A DNA stretch of 64,000 nt from Bacillus sp. E(2018) (GCF_005503015.1 NZ_SCOL01000001.1:1922001-1986000), one strand, 5' to 3'. Positions 33,213 through 42,146 are shown, counted from the first letter of the stretch. The notes: generated from the letters alone by a model not told the origin. Translations and numbers: made by a program.

Positions 33213-33263
33213 ACTATATCTCAATGAATCTTTCATTCAACAAAGCTGTTAGATTATCTCACT
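33213..33263 (-). promoter_or_regulatory. tnrA promoter with candidate TnrA box
   Basis: Leftward -35 TTGAAT (33240-33235) and -10 TATAGT (33218-33213), 16-bp spacer. Upstream at 33247-33263 is TGTTA-N7-TCACT, which fits TGTNA-N7-TNACA except the last base. Its centre lies about 49 bp before the expected start site, the position from which TnrA activates. A further dyad (GTGTGAC...TTAACAC, 33291-33312) has the same half-sites with a 10-bp gap. Confidence 0.55.
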
Positions 33264-33384
33264 TACGTTTTCATTTCCTAGCCTTAACCGGTGTGACAAA
33301 AATTTTTAACACTAATTGAAACTAAAAGATTGTTAACGCGTAATTACTTGTGCATTCTATTTCAGTAATCTCAAGGAGCCTTCG

Positions 33385-33816
33385 ATGAAGAAGATGACCG
33401 TGCTGACTGGTTTACTCATTTTGTTAACTGGGTGTGTGGATGATTCAAAACTGCGAACAGATCTTATTTCATTTCAAGAAGCTAATTCAGAGGTACAGTC
33501 TTTCTTCGAGACTGCTAAGAAGCAAAATGGCATCCATCTTTATCAAGATCAAAACGAAAGAATCTACCTATTGCTAAATGGAGTAAACATCTTACAAAAT
33601 CAACCTGCAATCACATTCTCTAATTTTAAGGTAAAAGATGACGGTGCCACGCTTAAAGTCTTTTATGAAGTAGAGACGGTTGCTGATTATGAAAATGAGA
33701 ACTTAAAAAACCAACTATTGTATGAGGTAGAATTAAACAAAACCTATGAAACCATAAAATTATTCAAAAACGGTAAATCTTCAAATTTTGAAATGGTTTC
33801 AGGAAACACAGATTAA
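33385..33816 (+). CDS. Putative lipoprotein, unknown function
   Basis: 143 residues with a lipoprotein signal peptide that ends in LILLTGC (Cys at ~17). The mature part has alternating beta-strands (IHLYQDQNERIYLLLNG, ATLKVFYEVETV, LLYEVELNKTYETIKLF) without a family I recognise. It has an AAGGAG site and is followed 21 bp later by the AIM24-family gene, perhaps in one transcript. Confidence 0.65.
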   Translation: MKKMTVLTGLLILLTGCVDDSKLRTDLISFQEANSEVQSFFETAKKQNGIHLYQDQNERIYLLLNGVNILQNQPAITFSNFKVKDDGATLKVFYEVETVADYENENLKNQLLYEVELNKTYETIKLFKNGKSSNFEMVSGNTD

Positions 33817-33837
33817 ACATTAATGGGGGAATAGAAC

Positions 33838-34632
33838 ATGAACAACCACGAGATCGATTATAAAATTTACGGCGATGACATGCAGTTCGTTGAAGTAGAG
33901 TTAGATCCAAAAGAAACGGTGATCGCTGAAGCTGGTGCTTTAATGATGATGGAAGACGGCATCGAGATGGAGACTATCTTCGGGGACGGTTCAGGTGCAT
34001 CAGGCGGAAGTGGTTTAATGGGTAAACTCTTTAATGCAGGTAAACGCGTTCTGACAGGTGAAAGTCTGTTCATGACAACATTTACGAATGAAGAGCGTGG
34101 TAAGAAACATGTTTCATTCGCCTCTCCTTATCCTGGGAAAATCATTCCGATGGACTTAAGTGAGCTCGGCGGTAAAGTGATCTGCCAAAAAGATGCGTTT
34201 TTAGCCGCTGCAAAAGGTGTAACAGTCGGAATAGAATTTCAACGTAAAATTGGCGCAGGTTTCTTCGGTGGTGAAGGCTTTATCATGCAGAAGCTTGAAG
34301 GCGATGGGATGGCATTCGTTCATGCTGGCGGAACCATTCATAAAAGAGAATTGGCACCTGGAGAAGTACTGCGTGTAGATACAGGTTGCTTGGTCGCGAT
34401 GACAAGCGGTGTCGATTATAATATCGAGATGGTAAAAGGTGTGAAAACAGCACTTTTTGGTGGTGAGGGCTTGTTCTTTGCCACATTAAGAGGACCGGGA
34501 ACGGTTTGGATTCAATCACTTCCGTTCAGCCGCTTAGCAAGTCGTGTATTTGCTGCTGCTCCGCATAGAGGCGGATCGAGCGATGAAGGAAGCATAGCTA
34601 AAGGCGTATTCGGCATGTTAAATGGAGATTGA
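33838..34632 (+). CDS. TIGR00266/AIM24-family protein
   Basis: 264 residues, beta-rich and soluble. The start [46 protein letters not shown], the [32 protein letters not shown] segment and the end [16 protein letters not shown] are diagnostic of the TIGR00266 family, related to mitochondrial AIM24. Function in bacteria is unknown; some members occur in biosynthetic or stress loci. The gene carries AAT-GGGGG-type upstream sequence and is closed by a bidirectional terminator. Confidence 0.9.
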   Translation: MNNHEIDYKIYGDDMQFVEVELDPKETVIAEAGALMMMEDGIEMETIFGDGSGASGGSGLMGKLFNAGKRVLTGESLFMTTFTNEERGKKHVSFASPYPGKIIPMDLSELGGKVICQKDAFLAAAKGVTVGIEFQRKIGAGFFGGEGFIMQKLEGDGMAFVHAGGTIHKRELAPGEVLRVDTGCLVAMTSGVDYNIEMVKGVKTALFGGEGLFFATLRGPGTVWIQSLPFSRLASRVFAAAPHRGGSSDEGSIAKGVFGMLNGD

Positions 34633-34673
34633 TTAAGAAAATGAGCGTTAAATAGATGTAATAGGAAAAAAAT

Positions 34674-34715
34674 AAAGAGCAGAATCATCTTCAATAGATG
34701 GTCTCTGCTCTTTTT
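34674..34715. terminator. Bidirectional terminator
   Basis: AAAGAGCAGA pairs with TCTGCTCTTT, enclosing a second small helix (CATC/GATG). T-run on the + side; it also closes the minus-strand sortase gene. Confidence 0.88.
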
Positions 34716-35382
34716 ATAGTTTGATTCGTTTCGCATAAACGACCAACCGTTTCTCATGTTCATTGTTTTTCCTATTATATACACCTGTACAAGTAATAAG
34801 GTTCAACCTAGGCTGCTGACTAGGTCCAAATATCACACGCAGAGGTGCTTCGTCTTTTTTATAGGCAACGACCTTTTCCACTTGAAAAGAAACTTTTTCA
34901 TTTTCTTTTCCATAAACGTGAATGAGGTCGCCTGCTTTCAAGTTCTTTAAATAAAAAAAGACAGCAGGTCCCCTATAATCATCAACGTGACCAGCGATAA
35001 CAGCATTCCCATTTGCTCCCGGCTTAGCACCCAACTCATACCAGCCAACATCTTCTCCGTTATTTGGCACTTCCATCTGTCCGTCTTTGTTTAGCCCCTG
35101 TCCATCTACAGAAGCGTTCACTTTTAAAGTTGGAATCTCAAGTTTTGTTGGGACAATACCAATGGATTCGGTCTTATTTGGCATATCGTTTTTTTTATCA
35201 TCGTTATTCATGTTCACCATAGAATCAGTTTGTTGACCTGATTTTGTATCTGGTTCTTCTTGAGGTGAAACTTGAATCTTCCTCTGACTATATTCTTGTA
35301 TATCGTCACTTTCATAGTTATTTCCTGCTGAGCAGCTGCTCAGCAGGAAAATAGTTGTAAATAATAATAGATGTTTACTCAT
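34714..35382 (-). CDS. Class F sortase, lipoprotein form
   Basis: 222 residues. Lipoprotein signal peptide with lipobox LSSC (Cys-17), a charged linker to ~72, then a class F sortase domain at ~75-222. His-132 (AGHVD), Cys-198 (LITCTG) and Arg-212 (KRLVV) form the triad. It shares IPTLKVNASV...GQMEVPNN-DVGWYELGAKPGANGNAVIAGHVD with the sortase at 16901 but lacks the FN3 tail. The start lies 1 bp after the stop of the upstream MPKTG protein, its likely substrate. Confidence 0.87.
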   Translation of the reverse strand: MSKHLLLFTTIFLLSSCSAGNNYESDDIQEYSQRKIQVSPQEEPDTKSGQQTDSMVNMNNDDKKNDMPNKTESIGIVPTKLEIPTLKVNASVDGQGLNKDGQMEVPNNGEDVGWYELGAKPGANGNAVIAGHVDDYRGPAVFFYLKNLKAGDLIHVYGKENEKVSFQVEKVVAYKKDEAPLRVIFGPSQQPRLNLITCTGVYNRKNNEHEKRLVVYAKRIKL

Positions 35383-35383
35383 T

Positions 35384-36172
35384 TTATTGAGCTATACGTT
35401 TGCGGTATAGGATATACGTTAGTGCACTTAATCCAGCTACTGCGATGATTCCAGCTGTATAGTTTGCTGATGACTCTTCAGATGCTCCACCCATACCTGT
35501 TTTAGGCATTTCAGATGGCATAACCATTGAGTCTTGCAATAAAAGTACTTCGATTTTATCGGCTGTATTGATTGCATATACGCTGTACACCATATTTGCT
35601 TCGAGCTTTGTTCCAGAAAGGTCCAACACTTGCTTACCGTCAGGAGTACGAATCTCTAAATCATACGTATTTGGATCGAGTTCTTTATAATCTGTGAACG
35701 CTTTAAATGTAGCACCGCTAAACAGAGCGTCTCCACCGATCAATCCTACATCCACAGTCGGTGCATCAGGAGAAAGATGACCGATACGAACTTTCGCTTT
35801 TCCTTCAGTTGCCTGCATAGAATCTTCTGCGACCACTAACTCAATCATTTCTAGCATGTTTGCTGCAGCTACTGTATAAGCTTTACCTGCTTCAACGGTC
35901 AAATTTTGTGAGATTACAGCATTATCTTTAGTACCCGCTGCAAAGATTTCCACTTTATGTTCGCCAGCTGGCAATGGCATGTAATCTGTTGCTGCCTTAA
36001 ACTCCGCACCCTCGACTACTGGTTTTCCATCGACATAAACATCTACTGCTGGTGCATCAGGCGAAGCATGTACAATACGAACCATCGCATCATTAGACTC
36101 AGCAAAAACCCCCGTTGCCATCATAGCAAACATCATAACCGCGGCAAGTGCAGACCCAAAAAACTTTTTCAT
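35384..36172 (-). CDS. Cell wall-anchored DUF4397 protein with MPKTG signal
   Basis: 262 residues from ATG 36172 (AGGAG 7 nt upstream). Signal peptide to ~24 (GVFA), then two DUF4397 beta-sandwich repeats at ~30-108 and ~127-205 (VRIVHASPDAPAVDVYV, VRIGHLSPDAPTVDVGL). The C-terminus carries MPKTG (222-226), MGGAS, a hydrophobic helix and a YRKRIAQ tail. This is the same extended motif, MPSxMPKTG-x-GGAS, as in the protein at 17947. Its sortase is the next gene. The outside role of DUF4397 is unknown; adhesion or ligand display is possible. Confidence 0.88.
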   Translation of the reverse strand: MKKFFGSALAAVMMFAMMATGVFAESNDAMVRIVHASPDAPAVDVYVDGKPVVEGAEFKAATDYMPLPAGEHKVEIFAAGTKDNAVISQNLTVEAGKAYTVAAANMLEMIELVVAEDSMQATEGKAKVRIGHLSPDAPTVDVGLIGGDALFSGATFKAFTDYKELDPNTYDLEIRTPDGKQVLDLSGTKLEANMVYSVYAINTADKIEVLLLQDSMVMPSEMPKTGMGGASEESSANYTAGIIAVAGLSALTYILYRKRIAQ

Positions 36173-36193
36173 TTCATCTCTCCTCACAAATGG

Positions 36194-36233
36194 TATACAA
36201 ACGAATGCACAATAAATGTAATGCGTTTGTATA
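36194..36233. promoter_or_regulatory. Inverted repeat upstream of the DUF4397 gene
   Basis: TATACAAACGAAT and ATGCGTTTGTATA are 13-bp arms (one mismatch) separated by 14 bp, just upstream of the start at 36172. Either an operator for a dimeric regulator or a hairpin in the mRNA leader. Confidence 0.45.
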
Positions 36234-36315
36234 GGTTATGTACCACTTAAGATTTAAGCTTAAACCATATTTTTGAAAAAATTACAATTTAGCATTTAGC
36301 TCTGTTTTTCGCCAG

Positions 36316-36349
36316 AAAAAAAGCTGTCTCCTTCAATAAGGGAACAACT
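36316..36349 (-). terminator. Terminator of the S66 peptidase gene
   Basis: Leftward AGTTGT-TCC-CTT pairs with AAG-GAG-ACAGCT (one mismatch) and is followed by a run of seven T. Confidence 0.8.
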
Positions 36350-36381
36350 TCTGATTGCTTTAAAAATATAATGTATTAAAA

Positions 36382-37395
36382 TTAACGAAAATACTGTAAA
36401 ACCGTCCCTTTGCCTTTATCGACTTCAACTTCTGCATAAGCCCCGTTAACAAATGTAATCTGAGGTGGTACATGTCCACAATCCACATCGTAGATAATTG
36501 GAATATTCAATTCCTCAGCCGTTTCTCTATACACGTCTTCCACTGTGTAATCATTAACTGGCTCGTTTGCAGGACTTCGGCCAAAAAGAATACCAGAACA
36601 ATTTTCAAACCAGCCCGCTAACTTCATTTGAACGAGAGATCTTCTTAGATCAGTAGTGTTCATTTCACAGTTTTCTAAGTACCATAAAATCGGTTCGCCA
36701 TTAATCTTCTGTTGTTGAAATTGTGCGACGTCCCCATAAGGTGTTCCTATCAGATGACGAATCGTATCAATACAACCGCCTAGCAGACGTCCAGAAACCT
36801 TTTCAGATTTACCAGAAATCATTTTCCACTCTGTATCGTCAGTGAGATGAAACACATAAGGTGTTGGTGCGTCGTGTTTCCATTCTTTTTGAAATTTTCC
36901 AGAAGACTTCTGAAGAACGGTATCTCCTTCACTTGTTGAGAGAACTTTTTCCCACATAGCTGTTGTTTCATCAGAGTGCTCTCCTCTTAAATCGACGAAA
37001 TTTGTCCCATGAGCTGTCGCGATTCCTGTTTTCAAAGTAATAGCAAGAAGGAGAGTACTTGTGTCTGAATAACCTAAAATCCACTTGTTCGGTAAATTCG
37101 TGAAATCAACATGTTCTAACATTTCGATTAACAGCTCACCACCCCAAGGAGGGATGATTACATCGATCTTTGGGTCTCTTACCATCTCATTAAATTCAGC
37201 AGCTCGCGTTTTTGCTGGTGCAGACTTCGCTTTATTTTGCGTCCAAACCGTTTCACCACACGTTACTCCATATCCTCTCTTCTCCATTCGAAGACAGGCT
37301 TGCTTAAACATGTCATGAAGAGCTGATTGAACACCTGATGAAGGAGCAGTTACTCCAATCATTGCTTTTTCTTTTATTAATGGATATTTAATCAT
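36382..37395 (-). CDS. S66-family peptidase (LD-carboxypeptidase / MccF-like)
   Basis: 337 residues, cytosolic. IGVTAPSSG at the N-terminus, the nucleophile region VIIPPWGGELLIEML...ILGYSDTSTLLLAITLKTGIATAHGTNF, GRLLGGCIDTIRHLIGT, YLENCEMN and YDVDCGHVPPQITFVNG are conserved S66 blocks; Ser in GYSDTS is the nucleophile, and the Glu of LEN and the His of GHVPP complete the triad. Members cleave L,D bonds of recycled muropeptides, or detoxify microcin C-type aminoacyl nucleotides (MccF). The substrate here is undetermined; this subgroup is closest to MccF-like proteins. Confidence 0.87.
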   Translation of the reverse strand: MIKYPLIKEKAMIGVTAPSSGVQSALHDMFKQACLRMEKRGYGVTCGETVWTQNKAKSAPAKTRAAEFNEMVRDPKIDVIIPPWGGELLIEMLEHVDFTNLPNKWILGYSDTSTLLLAITLKTGIATAHGTNFVDLRGEHSDETTAMWEKVLSTSEGDTVLQKSSGKFQKEWKHDAPTPYVFHLTDDTEWKMISGKSEKVSGRLLGGCIDTIRHLIGTPYGDVAQFQQQKINGEPILWYLENCEMNTTDLRRSLVQMKLAGWFENCSGILFGRSPANEPVNDYTVEDVYRETAEELNIPIIYDVDCGHVPPQITFVNGAYAEVEVDKGKGTVLQYFR

Positions 37396-37463
37396 CTGAA
37401 CTCATCCTACTTTTTATATTTTTCTATTGCTAACTAAACTTCCACAAAGTTATTAGAGTTCCT

Positions 37464-38486
37464 TCAATCTTTCGCAATTAGAGGTGGTTCCACTTTAATG
37501 ACTACTTTCCCTTTCGCTCTTCCCGTTTCTACATATTCAATTGCTTTTTGTGCTTCTTCAAATGAAAAAACTTTATCGATTACGGGTAGGATATCTTCTT
37601 TTTCTACTAAATCAGCAATCCTGCTTAACTGTTCTCCGCTTGGTTTCATAAATAGAAAATGGTAGTGAACGTTATGTTTTTTTTCTAGTTTTGTTAACTT
37701 GCTACTCACAATAGAAAAGATCACTTTTTTAAGAAAACCCAATCTGTTTTCTTCTGCAAATGCCTTGTTAGGAACCGCTGAAACAGAAACAATTTTCCCA
37801 CCAGGTTTTAACACTTCAAATGACTTCTCTAAAGAAATGCCACCTAACGTATCAAAGACTGCATCATACCCTTTAAGAACCTTCTCAAAATCTTGTTCTT
37901 TGTAGTTGATGACTTCGTCAGCTCCTAACGACTTTACAAGATCGTATCCTTTCTCACTCGCTGTAGTTGCTACATAAGCACCCATTTCTTTTGCAAGTTG
38001 GATAGCAAATGTTCCTACCCCACCCGCACCGGCATGGATTAAAATCTTTTGTCCTGCTTTCAATTGAATAACCTCATGAAAAGCTTGCCAGGTTGTTAGT
38101 CCAACTAAAGGAAGTGAAGCACTCTCCACTAATGAAATGTTACTTGGTGCGATGGCCACATCTTCTTCATGAACTGAGATATATTCGGCGAAAGTTCCGA
38201 TCCGGCTCTTTCTTGGTCTGCCAAACACTTTGTCTCCTGGTTGAAATTTAGTCACTTTACTCCCAACCTGTTCTACGGTTCCTGAAAAATCATTTCCAAG
38301 AATTAATGGCATTTTGTAGGATAACAGCATTTTCACTTTACCGTCTCTTATTTTAAAATCAATTGGATTAATACTTGCAGCATGTATTCGGACTAAAAGA
38401 TCCTGCTCTCCTAATTCGGGTTTATCCATTTCTGTTTCTTGGAGTGCTACGTCCTTTCCATAGCGTTCAATTATCATTGCTCTCAT
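37464..38486 (-). CDS. Zinc-independent medium-chain NADP-dependent oxidoreductase (quinone oxidoreductase-like)
   Basis: 340 residues. The MDR fold is shown by LVRIHAASINPIDFKIRDGK, GNDFSGTVEQVGSKVTKFQPGDKVFG and the cofactor motif AGAGGVGTFAIQLAKEMGAYVATTAS; the zinc-ligand cysteines of alcohol dehydrogenases are absent, as in quinone oxidoreductases and enoyl reductases. It would reduce quinones or alpha,beta-unsaturated carbonyls. Two similar enzymes are often induced by electrophile stress. The gene stands alone. Confidence 0.86.
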   Translation of the reverse strand: MRAMIIERYGKDVALQETEMDKPELGEQDLLVRIHAASINPIDFKIRDGKVKMLLSYKMPLILGNDFSGTVEQVGSKVTKFQPGDKVFGRPRKSRIGTFAEYISVHEEDVAIAPSNISLVESASLPLVGLTTWQAFHEVIQLKAGQKILIHAGAGGVGTFAIQLAKEMGAYVATTASEKGYDLVKSLGADEVINYKEQDFEKVLKGYDAVFDTLGGISLEKSFEVLKPGGKIVSVSAVPNKAFAEENRLGFLKKVIFSIVSSKLTKLEKKHNVHYHFLFMKPSGEQLSRIADLVEKEDILPVIDKVFSFEEAQKAIEYVETGRAKGKVVIKVEPPLIAKD

Positions 38487-38624
38487 ATGATTGATTAAAC
38501 CTCCATTATTTCGCCCATTTCTTTATGATTTTACTATTATGTACAACGAACAAGCTACTCAAAAGAAACGACTATCATATTCATATATCGAACAAACTGT
38601 TTTGCGGAAGGAGGAAACGCCTTT

Positions 38625-39011
38625 ATGAACAATTATCCTATGAATAATCATCCATATAATCATCAACATCAGCACTCCTTGGACGAATCAAATTATGTGG
38701 AGCGTCAGATGGAAGAAGATGAAGCAGGTCCATTTTCACCACCGCCCCAACAATTTGCACAAAGCCAGATCCCACAACCTTTTTTCACTCAAACTTTCCA
38801 GCCTCCTCAAATACGTGCTCGATTGTGCAATTGTTTAGGAAACTGGGGGCTTTTAGGTCTTCGAAGTCCAGGTCAGTTCGGCCGTGACTTTTGGTTCTTC
38901 CCTGTAGCTATTCGCCAAAACAGCGTAACCGGCTATATATGGGTCGGTGGTCGCCGCCAGCGCGTACGATACGGATTCTCTCAAATTCGAAACTTTATTT
39001 GTACTGGTTGA
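38625..39011 (+). CDS. Hypothetical protein with Asn/His/Gln/Pro-rich N-terminus
   Basis: 128 residues. Residues 1-60 are low-complexity (NNYPMNNHPYNHQHQHS, then Pro/Gln stretches); residues 62-128 form a folded region with LCNCLGNWGLLGLRSPGQFGRDFWFFPVAIRQNSVTGYIWVGGRRQRVRY. This resembles short spore- or surface-associated Bacillaceae proteins sometimes labelled transporter without evidence. I would guess a spore coat-like protein, weakly. AAGGAGG lies 10 nt before the ATG and a strong terminator follows. Confidence 0.65.
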   Translation: MNNYPMNNHPYNHQHQHSLDESNYVERQMEEDEAGPFSPPPQQFAQSQIPQPFFTQTFQPPQIRARLCNCLGNWGLLGLRSPGQFGRDFWFFPVAIRQNSVTGYIWVGGRRQRVRYGFSQIRNFICTG

Positions 39012-39060
39012 TATAGAGCTTAGGCGTACTTATCCAATTGTCTTATACTTGCTGCTCATA

Positions 39061-39091
39061 AAAAAGCCGCTCCCATTGGGAACGGCTTTTT
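39061..39091. terminator. Bidirectional terminator
   Basis: AAAAAGCCG-C-TCCC pairs with GGGA-A-CGGCTTTTT around ATT. Serves both convergent genes. Confidence 0.9.
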
Positions 39092-39103
39092 CTATTATTT
39101 GTT

Positions 39104-39520
39104 TTATAATAGATCACCAAGGATATCATCTAAGATTCCTTCGTCATCATGTTCATCTTCTTCCCATTGGTCATGGTCATTACCATCGAGAATGTTATCT
39201 AGATCCAGGCTGGCATCTAAGTTCAAGTTTAAGGAAGCTCTGTCCTCATCACTCCAACCATTATCTTCTGCCCAATCTTGAATCTCAGCTTCTGTCATTC
39301 CTTCTGCTTTTGCCCACGCTTGAAGATCTGACATCTCCCAATGATTTGCTTCTGCCCAAGCTGCAAATTCACCTGAAGTAACGGTTTCGTTATTTTCAAT
39401 CGCAGCGTTGAGCTTCGTACTAAGGTCTACAGTGGTGCTGTCATCGTGAGCAAAGGCCGCAGTACCTCCACCTAATAGCAATCCGAAAGCTAGTCCTGTA
39501 CTTGCAAATTTCTTCATCAT
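39104..39520 (-). CDS. Secreted acidic protein with Trp-Ala helical repeats, unknown function
   Basis: 138 residues with a signal peptide cleaved near AFAH (~24). The mature part has three short repeats with a Trp-Ala core (FAAWAEANHW, LQAWAKAEGM, IQDWAEDNGW) followed by a strongly acidic, Asp/Leu-rich tail. No family recognised. The acidic tail might bind cations at the cell surface (inference). Confidence 0.65.
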   Translation of the reverse strand: MMKKFASTGLAFGLLLGGGTAAFAHDDSTTVDLSTKLNAAIENNETVTSGEFAAWAEANHWEMSDLQAWAKAEGMTEAEIQDWAEDNGWSDEDRASLNLNLDASLDLDNILDGNDHDQWEEDEHDDEGILDDILGDLL

Positions 39521-39674
39521 GATTCATCACACTCCTGTAATTTTTTTGTCTTGCACTAAGCTAACGAAGAGGATGTCGAATCAGATCATTTTTTTAATGA
39601 ATATGAGCAGAAAGACTTATGATCCTTCAAATATTTAGGTGTTGCCCAAAAGTTATGTTTTAGCAGTAAAAGAA

Positions 39675-41042
39675 TTAAACCAAATTTTTTTGTTGAGAAT
39701 TACGCTTCTTCTGAATAATAAATGCAACAATACCTATTAGCACGGAAATGCCGACACTAACATATAGACCTGGACGGATGGTTTCTTCAAACCAGGTACC
39801 CGTAACGGCTAAAGTGATCAACACGATTGCCACGATTGACATCAGCTTAACTAAAATGGATTGTTTTAAGATTTTCAGTGATGAAAGGATGATAAATAAC
39901 CAGTTGAATAGAAGTAATATTCCAGCTGCTGTTGTGATGTACTCATAGATCTGGCCTGGGAGAAGAAGAGCTGTGATAATACTAGCTAAAAGTCCTCCTG
40001 CTCCTAAACCCATCGCGGGAAGTGGCAGATTTTTAAACTTTATTGTTTTTGCAAAGATTTTCGGCGCATCTCCATCTTCAGCAAGCGTTCTTAACAGGTT
40101 CGTCACTCCAAAGAGTGCTGCTGCCATTGCTGAGAATCCAGCTATAATGATCGCTCCATTAAATACATGCGGAAAGAAACCTAAATGATACCTTTCCATC
40201 GCCGTAACAAATGGACTTTCTTTGTGATCAAATGATTCTAAAGCAACAGTTGTAACAGCAAGTCCGATCGATAAGACATAGATTATGGTAAGGATAAAAA
40301 GCATGATCGTACCCGCTTTTGAAGCATCTTCTGTCTTTTTCAGTTGCATCGCCATCATACCGATCACTTCTATTCCGCCAAATGCATAAAACGCATAAAT
40401 GAGGGACGACCAAAAACCTTTAAGCCCTCCTGTAAAAAATCCATTGAACGAATTCGGTATATCAAGATCATAGTTCTTTCCATCTACAAAACCAATAAGT
40501 CCTGCTATCGCTAAAATAATGAACATCACAATAGCTGCTATTTTTATGACAGCCAATAAGTTTTCAACTTGATCAAATTTCTTCGTTCCCGCTAATACTA
40601 CAATAATAGCTAAAACGGCATAAAAAGCTGCAAAGATCCAAAGTGGAACATGCGGCAACCAAAATTGCGAGAGAATGGAGAGCGCAGTAAGCTGGCTGCC
40701 CATGATCAAAATACTTGAAACCCAATAGTTCCAGCCACAGCTAAAACCCGCCCATCTTCCATAGGCATGACTGGCATAATAGCAAAACGATCCCTTTTGA
40801 GGATCTGATGCTGTCATCTTGGCTAATAACTGAAACACGATGTATGTTCCCATAGCTGCCAATAAAAAGGAAAAGACGATTGAAGGACCGGTCAGCTGAA
40901 TGCCGATTGTGGACCCTAAAAAATAGCCTGTTCCAATGGTACATCCTACTCCAACAAGTGAAAGCTGCCACCAAGCCATGTTTTTTGCTTCTGATTGATC
41001 TAGATTAGGTTGAACCGGTGCACTACAATTGGTTTTCTTCAC
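39675..41042 (-). CDS. APC-family amino acid permease
   Basis: 455 residues, GTG start with GGAGGG upstream. Twelve predicted helices; VGVGCTIGTGYFLGSTIGIQLTGPSIVFSFLLAA is the helix-1 substrate motif and FYAFGGIEVIGMMAMQLKKTEDASKA the helix-6 motif of the AAT subfamily. It resembles B. subtilis YdgF/YtnA/AlaP proteins; substrate (D-Ser, Ala or other small neutral) cannot be decided. No T-box is seen in the short upstream region, unlike the permease at 12290. Confidence 0.85.
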   Translation of the reverse strand: MKKTNCSAPVQPNLDQSEAKNMAWWQLSLVGVGCTIGTGYFLGSTIGIQLTGPSIVFSFLLAAMGTYIVFQLLAKMTASDPQKGSFCYYASHAYGRWAGFSCGWNYWVSSILIMGSQLTALSILSQFWLPHVPLWIFAAFYAVLAIIVVLAGTKKFDQVENLLAVIKIAAIVMFIILAIAGLIGFVDGKNYDLDIPNSFNGFFTGGLKGFWSSLIYAFYAFGGIEVIGMMAMQLKKTEDASKAGTIMLFILTIIYVLSIGLAVTTVALESFDHKESPFVTAMERYHLGFFPHVFNGAIIIAGFSAMAAALFGVTNLLRTLAEDGDAPKIFAKTIKFKNLPLPAMGLGAGGLLASIITALLLPGQIYEYITTAAGILLLFNWLFIILSSLKILKQSILVKLMSIVAIVLITLAVTGTWFEETIRPGLYVSVGISVLIGIVAFIIQKKRNSQQKNLV

Positions 41043-41105
41043 AATAATACCCTCCTGCTTTACAGATATTATTGTTTATCTTAAGCGGTTGAATATTCAT
41101 AGGGT

Positions 41106-41143
41106 AAAGAAAAAACAGCTTTTAAAAATTCTAAAAGCTGTTT
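41106..41143 (-). terminator. Terminator of the LysE gene
   Basis: AAACAGCTTTTA pairs with TAAAAGCTGTTT around ~7 nt and is followed leftward by a T-run. Confidence 0.82.
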
Positions 41144-41772
41144 CACGATAAAAGAAACGAGATACCTTTATAACCAAAATAAAAACCAAATCCGATCAGC
41201 GACAATCCTGATAACTTTGATATCCATTCTAATATGCGGTCAGCCAGCAGCTTACGAAAACTGCTTGATACGATTGCCATCGTGAAATCCCATATTAAAA
41301 TGCCAGAAAATATCGCTGCACTGTAGAGAAGTAAACTTTCTATCGAATATTTCGTTGCTGTTTCTGCGAGTATAGAACCGTATATTCCTAACCAAAATAA
41401 GATAGTGAGAGGATTGGTAAGTGACATAAGAAAACCCGCCATAAAACTTCTGCTGTTATGTACGGTGTAATCTTGTTGGGTGCTCGTTTTTTTTGCTGTT
41501 GCTTTTTTAAACGTCTCAATTCCTGTATAGAGTAGAACAAAGCTTCCAAAAAGCCAGAGAAATGTTTTGATAAATGGTGTATTGATATAGCTGACAAGCC
41601 CCATGTAAACCATAATCATATACAGTGCGTCTGCAATAGTTGCACCTAATCCGACCATCCAAGCTTGCCAGAATCCGTATTTAATTCCGCGGTCCATCTG
41701 TGCAGCATTAACCGGACCGATCGGAGCAGCAAGAGATAAACCTAACAGTACGTATTTAACAAATAAAATCAT
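41143..41772 (-). CDS. LysE-family amino acid exporter
   Basis: About 209 residues, six predicted helices. LLGLSLAAPIGPVNAAQMDRGIKYGFWQAWMVGLGATIADALY is the LysE/RhtB N-terminal signature, and GFLMSLTNPLTILFWLGIYG the middle motif. It would export an amino acid down a proton gradient. ATG 41772 has GGAGG 6 nt upstream; the longer start at 41817 is unsupported. The gene is transcribed away from the small gene at 41879. Confidence 0.87.
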   Translation of the reverse strand: MILFVKYVLLGLSLAAPIGPVNAAQMDRGIKYGFWQAWMVGLGATIADALYMIMVYMGLVSYINTPFIKTFLWLFGSFVLLYTGIETFKKATAKKTSTQQDYTVHNSRSFMAGFLMSLTNPLTILFWLGIYGSILAETATKYSIESLLLYSAAIFSGILIWDFTMAIVSSSFRKLLADRILEWISKLSGLSLIGFGFYFGYKGISFLLS

Positions 41773-41878
41773 CGAAGACCTCCACGTATAAGATGGACAA
41801 CTCATGCCTGTCTTCATCTTATTCGAAAGAAATCTTAATCAGACCTACAATTCTTATAGTGAATAGGAGTTTATACAA

Positions 41879-42139
41879 ATGGATCAGTTAAGCCCTAAGG
41901 TTCAAGAAGCATTACAACATGTAAAACACGCCGATGAGGCCATGATTGAAGCACAGGCGAATCAAACACCTTCCTGTTTTCAGACTGCGAAGTTATGTCT
42001 AGAAACTGCTCAGCAATCGGTACATAATGCAGGTGAAGGAATGTCAGAAGATGAAAAAAAACAGCTTCACCATGCTAAAGAATATTTAAGACACCTGCAT
42101 GAAACACAAGCTGCACTCCAGGAAACTAGATACGAGTAA
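41879..42139 (+). CDS. Small helical protein, unknown function
   Basis: 86 residues, Gln/His/Ala-rich, probably two or three alpha-helices (VQEALQHVKHADEAMIEAQ, CFQTAKLCLETAQQSVHNAGEGM, KKQLHHAKEYLRHLHETQAALQE). No signal peptide and no family recognised. AGGAG lies 9 nt before the ATG and a perfect hairpin follows the stop. Confidence 0.65.
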   Translation: MDQLSPKVQEALQHVKHADEAMIEAQANQTPSCFQTAKLCLETAQQSVHNAGEGMSEDEKKQLHHAKEYLRHLHETQAALQETRYE

Positions 42140-42146
42140 CGTATAA

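Noticed and set aside
36755..36800. Frame shift or start problem in the S66 peptidase gene
   Set aside because: All conserved S66 blocks are in one frame and in order, and the length is normal.
38947..39381. Plus-strand frame of 144 codons
   Set aside because: It starts inside the gene at 38625, passes through a strong terminator and is antisense to the secreted protein at 39104.
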